DNA from: Paraspadella gotoi
Taxonomy: Eukaryota; Chaetognatha
Length of the DNA stretch: 64,000 bases
NCBI GenBank assembly: GCA_051294375.1
Contig: CM119264.1
Coordinates: forward strand, 16,093,245-16,157,244
Reading direction: 5' to 3'
Position 1 is the stretch's first letter. Every line of letters starts with the position of its first letter. Position numbers and translations under genes: made by a program. Below the pieces are notes generated by a model. That model was not told the DNA's origin, did no database searches, and saw only the letters and a list, made by a program, of their open reading frames with translations. Positions 1 to 11,452 of the stretch are shown here, piece by piece.

Positions 1-148
1 TTGTTTGTTTATTTGTTTGCTCTGTTTTCTTTCAGAAAAAAAAATTACTATTACATCAATCAATTTCTATAGAAAATATAAAAAAAATATTTCACGAACA
101 TTAATGCATTGTTAAAAGTATAATTTTTTAAAATTGTTTATCTTTCTC

Positions 149-879
149 AAAGTAGAAGAGTTTTTCTTCGATATAACAACTTTTTTTTTTTATTGAACAA
201 GTTTTGACTCTGTTTTGCGCTGATGAAGCGGCTAAGAGAGAGAGAGAGAGAGAGAGGGAGAGCGACGGAGATATCGAGAGAGAGAGGGAGAGCGACGGAT
301 ATCGAGAGAGAGAGAGGGAGAGCGACGGATACAGAGAGAGAGAGAGAGAGAGAGAGAGCGACGGAGATAGAACGAATAAAAAGGAAGAAAGACGGAAATA
401 TGCAAATGAGCTCCGACGAATCCGATAGAACTAAATCACGTGACTCGGGAGGCCAGGGACAGCTGTAAGGGAGAAAGCGTCAGGCGCGTCGTCAGGCGCG
501 TCAGGCGCGTCGTTGGGCGCGTCAGCTGTCTGGAAACCGAGGTCGCGTGATTAGGGAGGAACGGAGGAAAGTATAAAAGGAAAGGAAGGAAAGGAAAGAG
601 GGTCATTCCCAACTTTTCAATCCACGGAGAGAGAGCTGCGCTCTGCTCTGCATTTAATGGAAAATTGTTGTAACACTTTGTACTATTTATCTTCATATAA
701 ATATACACTACCTGACTATAGTTTACTTCAATTCTTCTATCACGTTAGTACCAGCTAGTGGGGTGTTTGTAGCAGCCCAAGGCCTACCACGCTACACTGA
801 TAAAGACTCGAAAAAACATTGTCGAAACTTGTTCAATAAAAAAAACGTTGTTATATCGAATAAAAACTCTTCTACTTTG
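149..879. mobile_element. fold-back element with ~85-bp inverted arms
   Basis: The arm at 149-230 (AAGTAGAAGAG... to CTGATGAAG) is repeated in inverse orientation at about 795-879, imperfectly but over most of its length. Such arms mark a non-autonomous DNA transposon or fold-back element. Between the arms lie a (GA)n tract with an internal GAGCGACGGA-type repeat (226-362) and a stretch with a TATAAAAGG box at 570. The arm carries a CTGATGAAG motif that recurs in the fold-back near 61.5 kb. No credible protein-coding gene was seen here; the short ORFs are read through the GA repeat. Confidence 0.55.
226..362. repeat. (GA)n with interspersed GCGACGGA units
   Basis: Simple-sequence tract of GAGA interrupted every 25-30 bases by GAGCGACGGA(T/G)AT. 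It produces Arg/Glu/Ser ORFs in several frames, which I regard as artefacts. Confidence 0.85.
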
Positions 880-1765
880 AAAATCATTCACAAAAAAACG
901 AACAGAAAGGCAATTAACCAAAAAATTTTATCAAAATTTTTTCAAAACAATTGGTAAAAAACTAACTTAATTTATAATGCGAGGTATGTAACATAGTCAA
1001 TTTTTTCCGCTCTACAAGATAGTTTGGGTTTGGTTCCTCTAGCAATAAAGCTTTAAAAGATATTTAGCAAAAAGTCCATTTTTTACCTTTTTTTTTCATT
1101 TTTTTTAAAGTTGGCAGCATTTACTGTAAATTTTTTTTTGGAAAAAAAAATGTTCAAAAAATTCATATGATGTATTGGGCACCTATTGCACAATACTCGT
1201 TTTTTTATTTCAAAACTTTTCATATATGGAAAGGTCTACTATAGTATAGATAGGGTCACAGAAAACTACTTTATCAGAAAAATCAGGTTATGCTTGAAAA
1301 AACAGTAGATAAAGCGACATAAAAACAGTATTTTTGAGACTAAAAAGTTTTTAAAAGGTAAATAATGAGGAGGAGATAAAGAGATATCACTATGATATGT
1401 TATAATTATGTGTCAACATGATTCAAGTTATAAGTTTAAATTACTCTCTTAACTAGTCTGCATGACTCTCTCACTATCCTCGGAGCCTTTATAGTCGTAT
1501 AGACGTTTCCCTTTTGTTCATTCTGGCACAAGTTTTTGGCACAGCTGAAACTCGAACCTGTTGACATCGATAGTGGATTCAGTTTCGTAACTCAGTTTTC
1601 GATTCCCCGATCGAATGATCCTAAAGTTTTCAGAATGATCAAAACGATCGAACAGTACAAAAACTGTTCCAATCGCGGAATGTCACTCTACCGCAGATGA
1701 TCTTTAGAACTTATTTTGTCGCTAAATGTGATTTCAACACGAAAGAATATTGAAGTCAAGAAACT

Positions 1766-4700
1766 ATGGAGACGACGTCGGGCTCCCCGGTCTTGGAGGA
1801 ATACATCGACGAGCAGTTCATCCAGGAGGGCATACTCCTGAAGGACGATCCCGATGACACCTGGTTCGATGCCAGGTCGATCGTCCAGGATGACTGCTTG
1901 GACAAGGCCCCTTACAGATGGGTTTGTGCCATCGGTAAGCGATTTTAATAATTCGTTCCTCTCCTGGTCTTTTTAACGATGGTGCGTGCTCAGATCTCTG
2001 TCAATTTAATAATTTATTTAATTCTTGAATCAAAATCGTATAATCATTTTAAACGAAAGAAATTCTTAAATAAAAACAGAAAAAATTCTGGAAGTTGGAA
2101 CGAAGACTCAGACACAAGCGATCTCTTGGGACTGGATTCTTGTTAAAGGGTGAAAGAATCATCTTGACGCCGAAGTACAAGGTTTCTAAAATCCTTATCA
2201 GGTTTGTTTTAAAAATATGACCTTGTTGTACAGTGTTGACACTAGTAGGAATAATTTGATTTTAATTTTGTATTTAGTTTTCCGTACATTCGAGAAAAGA
2301 AATGTACGATCGAAGATTTAGAATGCGAAACGTTAGTTTACTCCAAATTAGATATTGGAGCCATCAGGTTATCAGGTTTGTTTTAAGTCGGATCTGCTAA
2401 TAGGAGATGTCCGTCTGTCTGTCTGTCCGTCCGTTTCTCGTTAGCTTTGAAAGGTAATTAGCAATTATTTGAAATTTCTTGTATTGGTGAGGAAGTGTGT
2501 CATCGAGCACGAAATTAATTTTTGATGTTGAAACGATGATAAAATCGAGAATATAATACCGCGGTTGCCGCCTCGCCGGCGACGAGAAAAGGATGCTGCT
2601 GCTGCGAGCGGCGGTTCCGCAGCGTCGGGGGCAGCCGAAGCGTGAGTGGAAGTTAGGTGATCAACGTTGGATGAGAGATAGCGGACACTGGCGCTGAACG
2701 AGCAGACTCGCGGCGTTTTTATCGGCTGCAACGGCGGCGTCCACGTCGGGCCGGAGGCGAAAGAAGATAGGAATTATTGAATGAGCTCCTCCGGCGTACG
2801 GTTAGCTATAATGGCGACGGCAATCTGATCGAGGGAAAGACCGGCGATGTCTCGCTTGATCGCGCGCCGAAAATCCTCAATGGCCTTCGCCGCGGTCGCC
2901 GCGTAAAGTAGAGATTGCGCAAGGAAAGGCGGCTCCGGTGTAAAACGCTTGCGGATTTCGGCGACAAGTTGCTCATTAAGGCCCGCTCCGGCCTTGACGT
3001 TCGAGCGCGACGGTCCGCAGTTCGTGTCAACTGGACGCGATGTCAGCTTGCGACAGAGATGTAATACTTAGACAGAGAGAGACACGGCGGATTCGCGAAA
3101 ATCCGCCCAGCACGTTGACCAATGCGACCGGCGTTTCGTCCCATCCGTGTAGTGCCAAATGTTTACGTGCTTACATTGCCCGTCGGTAGCCATGTCGGTG
3201 TTCGTGTCGGTTGCGTGTTTCGTCGGTGTTGAATCTACTGTCAGAACGTCGGGGACTATGACGATGATAAAATCGAGAACTAATATTTTCGGAAGGAAAA
3301 ATCAGCCATCAAAACACTCGAGCATCGAACGAACTAAAATTTCGATCTTTTCGGCAAGTGGCGAAGAGAGAGAAAAACAAAATTACTGCAATGTAATTGT
3401 TTAAGTGGAAATGAGTTTAAATGGAATAAACAAAAAACACGTTTCACTATTTGATCTTGATTTTTTATTTCGCCAGACGGCGAAAGCCCGACTTGTATTG
3501 GGCGAGATTAAGGAACGGCTCTGCTTCTTTGTGACCGTCGTCGTCGTCTAGTTCTTTACCATCGCAAATTATTGAAAAAAAATTATATCTTTTTTTCTTT
3601 CTCTTTTTATTTCTCTCTCATACACGCATGTTTATTTACGATGAATGAATCATCGCATCAATGAGTGACTATCATCGCATCAATCAATGATTATCATCTA
3701 TCAATCATTTGGTTATCATCGAATCAATTATTGGTTATATCGCATCAATATTTGGTTATTCATCGCATCAATACTTTGATATCATCATCAATATTGGTTA
3801 TCATCACATTAATAATGGTTATCATCGTATCAAATATTGGTTATCATCACAATAAATAACTATTACATCAATCAATCAGTTATTATTATATCAATCAATC
3901 AATTATTATTACATTAATCAATCAATAATTATTACATCAATCAATCAATTATTATACATCAATTCAATCAATTACATCAATCAATTAATTCTATTACATC
4001 AATTAATCAAATTATTTATTACATCAATCAATCAAATCAATTACTATTACATCAATCAATTACTATTATATCAATCAATTAATTATTATTACATCAATTA
4101 ATAAATTACTATTACATCAAACAATTAATTACTATTACGTCAATCAATGAATTACTATTATATCAATAAATGAATTACTATTACATCAATCGTTAATATA
4201 TGATAGATATATGATTGCCTCACGTTTTAATAATAATACTTTTTCTAAACCGTTTTTTGCCTTCAATAGATAAATTTTGATCTTCACGTAATACATTCAT
4301 AAGGCTATTCATAATTTATTTATAATTTACACCAATAATTTTATTGATTATACTACATCATTATATATTTTATACTATTACATCAATCAATTATTATTAT
4401 ATCAATCAATTATTATTATATCAATCAATTACTATGACATCAATCAATCAATTACTATCACATCAATCAATAAATTACTATTGCATCAATCAATCAATTA
4501 TTATTACAACAATCAATCGATTTTTATTACATCAATCTATCAATTACTGTTACATCAATCAATTAATTACTATTACATCAATCGTTAATATATGATAGAT
4601 ATATGATTGCCTCACGTTTTAATAATAATACTTTTTCTGAACCGTTTTTTGCCTTCAATAGATAAATTTTGATCATCACGTAATACATTCATAAGGCTAT

Positions 4701-7198
4701 TTATAATTTATTTATAGTTTACACCAATAATTTTATTGATTATACTACATCATTATAAATCCAAATTTAACTAGCGGAAAATCCTTTCGGCATCGGGACT
4801 AAGGAGGGATTCGAACCATGGACCTTTCCGTCCTCCCGGCTGCGTCGCAATGAGGCTCTCCTTATTTGCGGATTTCCTGCTCCTCGAAATCTTAAAGCTT
4901 CTATGACTAAATCCGACCAAGAGAAAAAGCAGGTGAAAAAAAACGGAAAAACTTTAACTAGTTTAATAATTATTTGTAAAATTTTTAGATGAAAAAAAAG
5001 CTGAAACTTTATTCACATGACGTTTAAATAATATCAATAGTTATATATATATGACACAATGAAAAATGGCGTTGCGTAACAGTTGCAGGCATAAAAAAAT
5101 TTCACTGTTCGATATACACTGATGATATTTGGTTGGATTTTGTAAATCTTTTTATTTTGATGTATTTATATAAAAGTTATCAATGGAAAATCTTATTTTG
5201 TTTTTAAATATGACTAATTAAAGGGTAAAATATTAAAATTATCCCCAAAAAATTATTTATTCATATTTATCTAATATATTATAGTAAAGTAAAATGAAAA
5301 TTGCATCAGAGCCTTGTTTACTATATTTTTCATCTTATTTTTTGAAAACCATTTGTTAAATACGCTTAATGCTGCATATTTTTTTAAAAAACATTCTGTA
5401 TATTGTTTAATTAATGCAGATAAAGCCGTTATTTCTGTTATTGTCACTATAAAGAAAGTTAAGATGGTTGTTGTTATTATGGTTGTGGTAGTCATGATTG
5501 GTATGATTATAGTAGTTATTGCCTTTATACACATTACACAATCTATATATAATATTATAACAATTTTTAAATTTTTTTATTTATGAAAATTTTCAAATTA
5601 CTTGTTTCACTATTTTTTATTTTTATATTTTATTTTTTTATATTTTTTTATATTTTTATATTTTTTTATATTACATTTACTCCTACGATTTTATCAAAAC
5701 TTGATTTTTGGCTTTCCTAACAACATACAAAATTTTAACATAATCCAGCAATCCAATCACGACTAGCTGGAGTTTGAAGCAAAAGGCGGATAGGTGGACA
5801 TATGGATAGACTGACAGACAGACATCTTTTTTTTATAATTGAACATTTTTTAGATGATTTAAGTTATTGATGACCAAACCGATGAACAGACAAAGGGGAT
5901 TAAATAGCGTTCATTCTGCTTAAGCAGATTTGACTAAAAGTTTGTCTTAACCATTCTCATTGAAGATAATGGTTTTGCATAGAAAATGAAAATATCAAAA
6001 AAATAAAAGAATCAGACTAGCAAAATCGAAAGGCTAGAAGCTGATTTTTTTTAAATTTTTGTTTGAAAGAATTTTAAAAAAAGTGAAAAATATAGTATTT
6101 ATATAAGGTTTTCAAAAATACCTCTAAAATATTAGACAATTAGATACAAGGGGAGAAATCAGAGAAAACTTTCTAATCATAAAAAAAATTGAAAACGAAT
6201 TTGTCCTATTGTTTTTCAGATTAATTGACTAATTACAAGCTAATGACTCATATAAATTGAGGAAAAGATGGGTAAAAATATTCATCTTGGTCTTAACTAT
6301 TAAGTTATTGTTATAGTTTCGTTTTGACAACATTAATACTCCTGTTTCATTTTTAAGAGCAATGGTCTGAAATTTTGTAAGCTTTTTTAGCTATATTGCT
6401 TTATCTTTTTTCCAATTTTTCATCCAGTTATATTTTTTGTGGATGGTCAAGGGTTAAGGTCAGATACAGTTATGTCCAGTAGTGCAACACGCACGCATAA
6501 GCTAAAGTACCAACCAATTAATTTGGGTCAGCAACAAATTTAAAGGGACGAAATCAGCAGGAGAACGTTTCGCCACGTTATTTTTCATTGTCTCATGTAT
6601 TGCTATCTATGTATATTTATAGTATTTATAAGCTGTTCGAATGCTTCCTAATTATTGCGTCGTAAAAAACAAAAAGGCAAACCCGCACAAACCGGTCTCT
6701 GGCGAAAAAACTCTACAACTCTACTTGGAGAACAAAAAGACAGATTGGCCAGTGTTGGTGGAAGGCATGGGAATTGTGCACACAGTCGATGGTGACGACG
6801 AGACTTTCGAACACAAAGTGGACACAGAGGCCGGGAATAGCGGGTGAGAAGTTAGGAAAAGTAGGTCTTCGAGAAATTCTTAGATAAGTTTTATTTCTTA
6901 CTCTTCTCTCGTTTGAGGAAGACGATGGCGCGAGCAGTTCACCGTCCGTATGAAATACTACATCTATACTATAGATTCTATAGTCTATACCTCCCTGTTT
7001 TTTTCAACCAGCCACATTCAATCCAATCATAACATGATAACTGCTCCAACCCAACTCAGGAGTCCAGTGTTACGATGGTCCAACGGCGAATGGCGCGTAG
7101 TCGGCGTCCACGTGGCGGGCGATGACGATCGGAAATACAACTACGCCGTTTTGCTGACGAAAAACAATCTGACAAACCGACAGATGGCGAAAAAGTGA
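1766..7198 (+). CDS. trypsin-fold serine peptidase, probably inactive (exons 1-5)
   Basis: Exons: 1766-1934 (or ending at 1921), 2080-2201, 2278-2375, 6633-6843 and 7060-7198 (TGA). Exon 2 gives LGTGFLLKGERIILTPKYKV, the N-terminal barrel of a trypsin-like domain; the family has His after ILTPK, but Tyr is encoded here. Exon 3 gives KLDIGAI, fitting the catalytic Asp. The exon 4-5 junction gives DTEAGNSGSPVL, the GNSGSP serine motif, followed by WRVVGVHVAG and NYAVLL, typical of the last strands. Asp and Ser are thus present and His is not, which suggests a pseudoprotease. Exon 1 is acidic (METTSGSPVLEEYIDEQ...). Joining exon 1 to exon 2 in frame needs the GTTTGT donor at 1922; the stronger GTAAGC donor at 1935 would shift the frame by one base. 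Intron 3 is 4.3 kb and holds satellite DNA and a small opposite-strand gene. Confidence 0.6.
2388..3480. mobile_element. TCGGATCTGC repeat element, copy with inserted GC-rich DNA
   Basis: The stretch starts with TCGGATCTGCT, then GTCCGTC tandem bases and GAGGAAGTGTGT. It resumes near 3400 with AAGTGGAAATGAGTTTAAATGG and a GTCGTCGTC run, all shared with the elements at 17.2-18.25 kb and 58.1-58.8 kb. Between the shared parts (about 2560-3250) the DNA is strikingly GC-rich and encodes the small minus-strand gene. A 19-base stretch, CGATGATAAAATCGAGAA, flanks the insert at about 2532 and 3258. The right boundary is uncertain. Confidence 0.45.
2774..3193 (-). CDS. small two-exon gene, ~103 aa, unknown function
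   Basis: Exon 1 (3193-3175) starts MATDGQ and ends at a GTAAGC donor. Exon 2 (3066-2774) follows a pyrimidine-rich CTAAG acceptor. The phases agree (1 then 2 bases) and the product ends in TAA at 2774. The C-terminal two thirds read like a real helical protein: NEQLVAEIRKRFTPEPPFLA, SLLYAATAAKAIEDFRRAIK, LSLDQIAVAIIANRTPEELI. I do not recognise the family. The gene lies inside intron 3 of the peptidase gene on the opposite strand, within a GC-rich island set into a repeat element, so it may be a captured or retained host gene. Short, with no other support than splice phase and composition. Confidence 0.45.
3638..4757. repeat. satellite array (TCATCGCATCAA / ATTACATCAATCAATT units)
   Basis: It begins just after CATACACGCATGTTTATTTACG with TCATCGCATCAATGA-type units and passes into degenerate ATTATTACATCAATCAATCA units. 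A longer segment (AATATATGATAG... to TACTACATCATTAT) is present twice, at about 4174-4364 and 4565-4755, 391 bases apart. The same array, in the opposite orientation and with the same flanking words, occurs at 46.25-47.17 kb and 58.84-59.72 kb. No gene. Confidence 0.85.
4792..4862 (-). repeat. tRNA-like (SINE-head) fragment
   Basis: On the minus strand a perfect RNA polymerase III B-box, GGTTCGAATCC, sits in ATGGTTCGAATCCCTCC and is followed by TTAGTCCCGATGCC. An upstream GCGACGCAGCCGGGAGG could be a decayed A-box. I could not fold a full cloverleaf, so a tRNA-derived SINE relic is more likely than a working tRNA. Confidence 0.3.
5314..5586 (+). other. AT-rich ORF with one hydrophobic segment, doubtful
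   Basis: A 90-codon ORF whose middle (VVVIMVVVVMIGMIIVVIAF) would make a strong membrane helix after a Lys-rich stretch. It lies in the 4.3-kb intron of the peptidase gene, in very AT-rich DNA without clear splice sites. Long Ile/Val/Phe runs arise by chance in such DNA. The rest of 4870-6630 is AT-rich intron with a GACAGACAGACA fragment at 5810; no other gene seen. Confidence 0.15.
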
Positions 7199-7301
7199 AT
7201 TAATAATTAATACATTGATTAGTTTGTGTAGATTCAAGAATTGAACCTGTAGGTCTGAAGATATTTTTTTTCACATTGGATTTTGAAATCACTCTTCACA
7301 G

Positions 7302-8891
7302 AGTCGAACATCGATGAGCCTTGGAAATTAACCAACAACCGGCGCAAAGATGAAGCGATTCCCTTTAATGACCAAGCGGCTCGAGGATTTGGACCGGATC
7401 GATTTGGGGACGGAAGCGGTGATGGAGGCGGAGACGGCGTCAGGAGCGGAACCTTAGACGCGCCCCCCTCAATCCCCGGAACACAGAGCGAAGATCGCCG
7501 CTCCGGATCTCCGAGTCTTTCTGAAGACGAGACATTGCGCTCCGGGGAAGTGCGGGTAGGTTGTTTCTCTCCTTCCTAGAAAAAAAATCGCCATTTGTAA
7601 ACCTGTTAAGATTTTTTAATCTTAAAAATTAAAAACCAAAATTATTTATGTATCCAAATTTCATATTGATTGGTTTTGATTTGACTTGGCAATAAGCAAA
7701 GTGGTTTTAAAAATGATCTTTTATTTTAAAACTCAATCCTTTTTTTTTCAATCCTTTGGTCCAACTTTCTAGTTATTTTTTTAAAAACTTTTACAAAAAA
7801 AAGTATCAATATTATTATCTTCTAAAAGCTCTTAGAAAAATATGAAGAGATTGACATATTTAAAAATGTTGTTGAAAATTTTTTTTTATAATGAAAAAAC
7901 ATTTTTAAGACAACTTTTCTCGGCACATTGCCAAGTCAAATCAAAACCAATCAATATAAAATTTAGATATATACATGATTTTGTTTTTTACAATAAAACA
8001 TTTTTAAGATTGAAAAAAACTTTACAAGTTTGCCAATGGCGATTTTTTTTTTCACCGGCGGGTTTCCGTGTGCCACTTTATAGAAGTAAAGCAGAAAAAA
8101 AGATAGAAGAGATTGGTTGTCTCTGTTATATACCTAATGTAATAACGTAATGTAATTCATATACAAAAAAGTAAAAAGTAAAAACAAGTAATCTTGCAAT
8201 TTTTCATACCTCCCCGAAGTTTGTTTTTAAGCCTCGATTTCGTTCATAGGTTGGTCCTCGGTTGACACTGATTCAACTTTCGGAGGGACCGAAGCGAATG
8301 CGCGGACGGGAAATAGTGTTTCCGGTAAAACTAACGCATTAGATATTCATACAATAAATAGATTAATATAAAAATTGGTGTATAAATATTAAATAATCAT
8401 AAAAGAAAGAAAGAAGGAAATAACGCTTGATAAGAAGGAAATAGTTTAAATAAAAACTTTAAGAAATCCATATCTGTGTATAAATAGTAATTATTACCTA
8501 TTCTTACTACTAGGCCGCACTTTCAACGCCAAAAGCACGTCCACAGTTCATGGTAAAGAGTTGTCATAAACAAATTACATACAATATTAAAATCAACATT
8601 GCTCTTAGTAGAAAGTGTCAAAAGACTCTTTTCTCCACCAAAGATCTTCGAGGGGCGACCATTGGCACCAACGCCCCCGTAGAAAATATAGGCGTCATTT
8701 ACGGCGACTACACTGTAGGAGGCGGCGTCGCTGGAAGCGGCGGTGGCGCCGGCAGCACAGACAGCAGTCAAAAAAGCAGCAAGAGCAGCAACAGCCACGT
8801 GACACTCAGTGTCCAAAACAAAAATTCTTACATTGGAAAAATGACGAATGTCGAAGGAGACATGCATATCAGAGGAGACATGCATCTTTGA
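7302..8891 (+). CDS. Gly/Ser-rich C-terminal module with amyloid-like repeats, probably same gene as the peptidase
   Basis: Exons 7302-7559, 8250-8324, 8514-8552 and 8644-8891 (TGA) join in a single open phase. They encode an acidic, Gly/Asp/Ser-rich linker (SNIDEPWKLTNN..., GDGSGDGGGDG) and then a repetitive tail: TGNSVSGRTFNAKSTSTVHG, GATIGTNAPVENIGVIYGDY, a Gly/Ser spacer, and QNKNSYIGKMTNVEGDMHIR. The evenly spaced Gly, Asn, Ile and Val resemble beta-solenoid or RHIM/HET-s-type amyloid signalling motifs, but no exact consensus is present. The exon at 7302 needs a phase-1 donor; the preceding peptidase exon offers AAAAA-GTGAAT in phase 2, so one A too many in that homopolymer separates the two parts. 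They may be one gene with a consensus error, or two genes. An ATG at 7283 would be the alternative start. Confidence 0.45.
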
Positions 8892-8979
8892 TTTTCCCAG
8901 AAAATAGCTATTTTTCAATTTTCAGCTTTTACGTATCCCTCTTCGTTCCTGTCTTTCATAATACAACAAAGTTGATTTT

Positions 8980-9192
8980 TCAAAATGAAATGAATAATAT
9001 ATATATATTTATTAAGTAATAATTGGCGAAACAGAAGAATATGTTGACTGTAAACATGAGTGATTGAACAAAGACAATGGAGATACCGACTAAGTAAGAG
9101 AGGGGCCAGTTAATAGCCTGCCATTGTGGATTGACCCCGAGGTAGCGTAATCGTCTTTGCCATAAATTTGGGAATATATGAGCATCGAGCAA
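8980..9192 (-). CDS. possible exon of a membrane protein
   Basis: The ORF reads IFPNLWQRRLRYLGVNPQWQ then AINWPLSYLVGISIVFVQSL and another hydrophobic run. A Trp/Arg-rich head followed by hydrophobic helices is seen at the N-termini of several multi-span receptors and transporters. No splice partner was found on either side, and the C-terminal 15 residues are AT-rich filler. It may be a lone exon, a pseudogene or chance. Confidence 0.2.
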   Translation of the reverse strand: MLDAHIFPNLWQRRLRYLGVNPQWQAINWPLSYLVGISIVFVQSLMFTVNIFFCFANYYLINIYILFISF

Positions 9193-9199
9193 TGATCAA

Positions 9200-10340
9200 A
9201 ATCAAGCACAGATAGCTTTAATGTTAAAAAAAAAATCTCAAGGTACAAACCCAGCCAAAATACTAGAAAAAACCATAAACCTAGAGCTTACCCATTTATC
9301 ACTTAGTCACTGAAAAACCATTAGAGTTCAGTCAAAAATTATCTATTTTTCATTTGCACCCCGTTTTCACGTCGATGAGTTGTTTTCGAAGCTTTTCTCG
9401 TTTCGTAAGATACCGCTTGCCAAAGAATTTGGAATGCGTTACTCGAAAAATTTTTGGAACTGGATAAAATAAAACGAAATTGATTTATTCTCACGATTAT
9501 GTTTTTAAATGCAGAGCCTCAGGTGTTCATGGATATAAAGACGAGAATAAAATTAATGATTCTGTTTTTGTTTTTTTATATATATGCATTTAAAGTTTTT
9601 AACAAACATATTTTTGTTCTGGTTCAGTGAAATCCTTTCTTTCTTTGCGTTTTGATTTAAAGAGAGTTTGAAGAAGCGCAAAATCGTTGCTTGCACTACT
9701 TCAAACTCTATTTAAAGTGGTATTATTATAAACAAGTTTGACCAAATAATGCCGGATCTGCTTACTATAACTAAGCAGTAAGCAGCTAATCAGATGATTT
9801 GTTAAATAGTTAAATAACTAATTAATAATGATTTTATTATATTAATTAATAATAATTAATATAATATTAATTTAATTATTAATTTATTAATAACAGTAAG
9901 CGGTAAGTAGCGGTAAGCAACAATTCATATGATTAATCAATTGATTATGTAGATTAATTAAAAGTTTGAAAAGTTTCAAGATTATTAGACTAAATTGGAT
10001 TAAGTTTAAAGATAAATTTAAAAATTTAATATATTTCACTTGATGTAGTAATCAATAACCAAAATAAATTCGTAGTAAAAAATTCTAAAAACTTTGCTTT
10101 TCTCTATTAATATATATTAGGTTTAATTAATCATCGTTGATTGATCATAACCATTACGTATAATTAATTAATGAATTAATTGCAATACTATGAAATTAAT
10201 TGATTAATTAATTAATTGTTGAAACTTCTATTTACATTTTACATAAAAAAAATCAAATTGTAAAATGTATTTTCTGTTTTTTCTATTTAAACTTATTTCC
10301 ACTTCGACGATTCTAACAAAATGTGATTTCCGACAATGTG
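9200..10340. other. AT-rich intergenic stretch
   Basis: No coding exon could be supported. It holds a TTAATTAA-rich run (9800-10210), a hairpin near 9658-9718 (AGAGTTTGAAG... CTTCAAACTCT), and a short GGATCTGCTTA word at 9754 shared with the TCGGATCTGC repeat family. Confidence 0.5.
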
Positions 10341-10395
10341 TATCATAGAGCTGAAATATGTAATAAGCAGACCCGGCTAAAAATATAAATCATAC

Positions 10396-11452
10396 CGGCC
10401 GCGTGACCTCGTTTCTTCTTTTCATCGACCAATTCAGTGTTCCATCGGTTTTGGTCCCCTTCCTGGTCTTTTCCAATCTCCCTGTATCGCCCTCCAGCGC
10501 CAATGCTATTGTGGCCGCTATGAGAGACTCTACCCGGCGCCGATTTGCTTCTTGGCCAAATTGCCGATCCAAGAGAGGAAAATGTCCACTTAAGACCCTG
10601 AGACGCGGATGAATCGAGAGGTCGAGGGCTGTTTCGCCCCAATGGCGGGTTCGACGCGGAATCGGCGCCGTTATGCAAAACGCCGTTGACGTGAGAGGCG
10701 AAAATTTCTTCGTCCTCGAAAAATATAGAAAATCTTGCTTCATTATTTCCTTTGTTGGCGCAGAGATTTTTCCTTTGTAATTTATCGTCTTTTTCCGCCA
10801 CTTCGTTATCGACCACTTCTTCCAGCACCTTTTCCGCTTCTTCCTCGACATCATTACTGGAATATTTCGCCCTTTCTTTATCCTTCGTCTCAGGCCGCAC
10901 CGAGAATGGCATTGCCACTGTAGCCTCGCCACTATTCAGCAACTCTTCCGATGCGGCAGGACTCCTTTCTTCTTTTGACAGCAATATTTTAAAGCTTGCG
11001 GAAAAAACGTCGTTTGATTCTCCAGTCGGCGTTTCATCCTTCCACATTGGCGCGTTGAAACACCAAGATGGCGTCAAATGAAAGTCAGAATGTCTGTTGT
11101 CTTGTTCGCCGTTGTTTTCGTGACAGTCGTCGTCGTCGTCGTCTAGATCCATCGCTGACTCCAACGACCTTAAAGGTACAAAGAATTGAATACAAAACAA
11201 TATTGTATTCAACTATTCATCTTTCTTCCCTAATTCCATTACATGGAAGCAAGCCGGATTGCGGGCTCTTGCGATTGCACCTCCGGAGTTCTACCCTCGT
11301 TGACGTCGAGACCACTCTTGATCTCCCGAATGTTGAATTGTTTTGATGAAAGAGATTCAACGCCGTTGAAGGAAAGTTGGAAGACATCCTCGTCGTCGTG
11401 GTCGTGGCGAATTTGATCGTAGTCATTATCGTCGTCGTCGTCACTTACTGAT
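10396..11452 (-). CDS. acidic protein of unknown function, partial
   Basis: Two exons, 11452-11243 and 11168-10396, joined in phase (2 then 1). Exon 1 has two acidic blocks (SVSDDDDDNDYDQIRHDHDD) and EIKSGLDVNEGRTPE. Exon 2 has LESAMDLDDDDDDCHENNGE, an acidic coiled-coil-like part (DVEEEAEKVLEEVVDNEVAE), FEDEEIFASHVNG, a Ser/Pro-rich middle (RNSPRPLDSSASQGLKWTFS) and a basic end. The first exon needs a phase-2 partner upstream and the last exon ends at a GTATGA donor in phase 1, so both ends are missing. No domain recognised; the composition suggests a disordered nuclear or cytoskeletal regulator (inference). Overlapping plus-strand ORFs are shadows. Confidence 0.55.

Noticed and set aside
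204-468. ORFs rich in Arg/Glu/Ser over the GA repeat
   Set aside because: They arise in several frames from (GA)n; the same happens at 12.3, 20.4, 21.5, 33.5, 33.9, 47.2 and 55.2 kb.
3638-4757. CRISPR-like array
   Set aside because: The units are contiguous satellite repeats with no spacers, in an animal genome.
4792-4862. Functional tRNA gene
   Set aside because: The B-box is good, but acceptor, D and anticodon stems cannot be formed convincingly.
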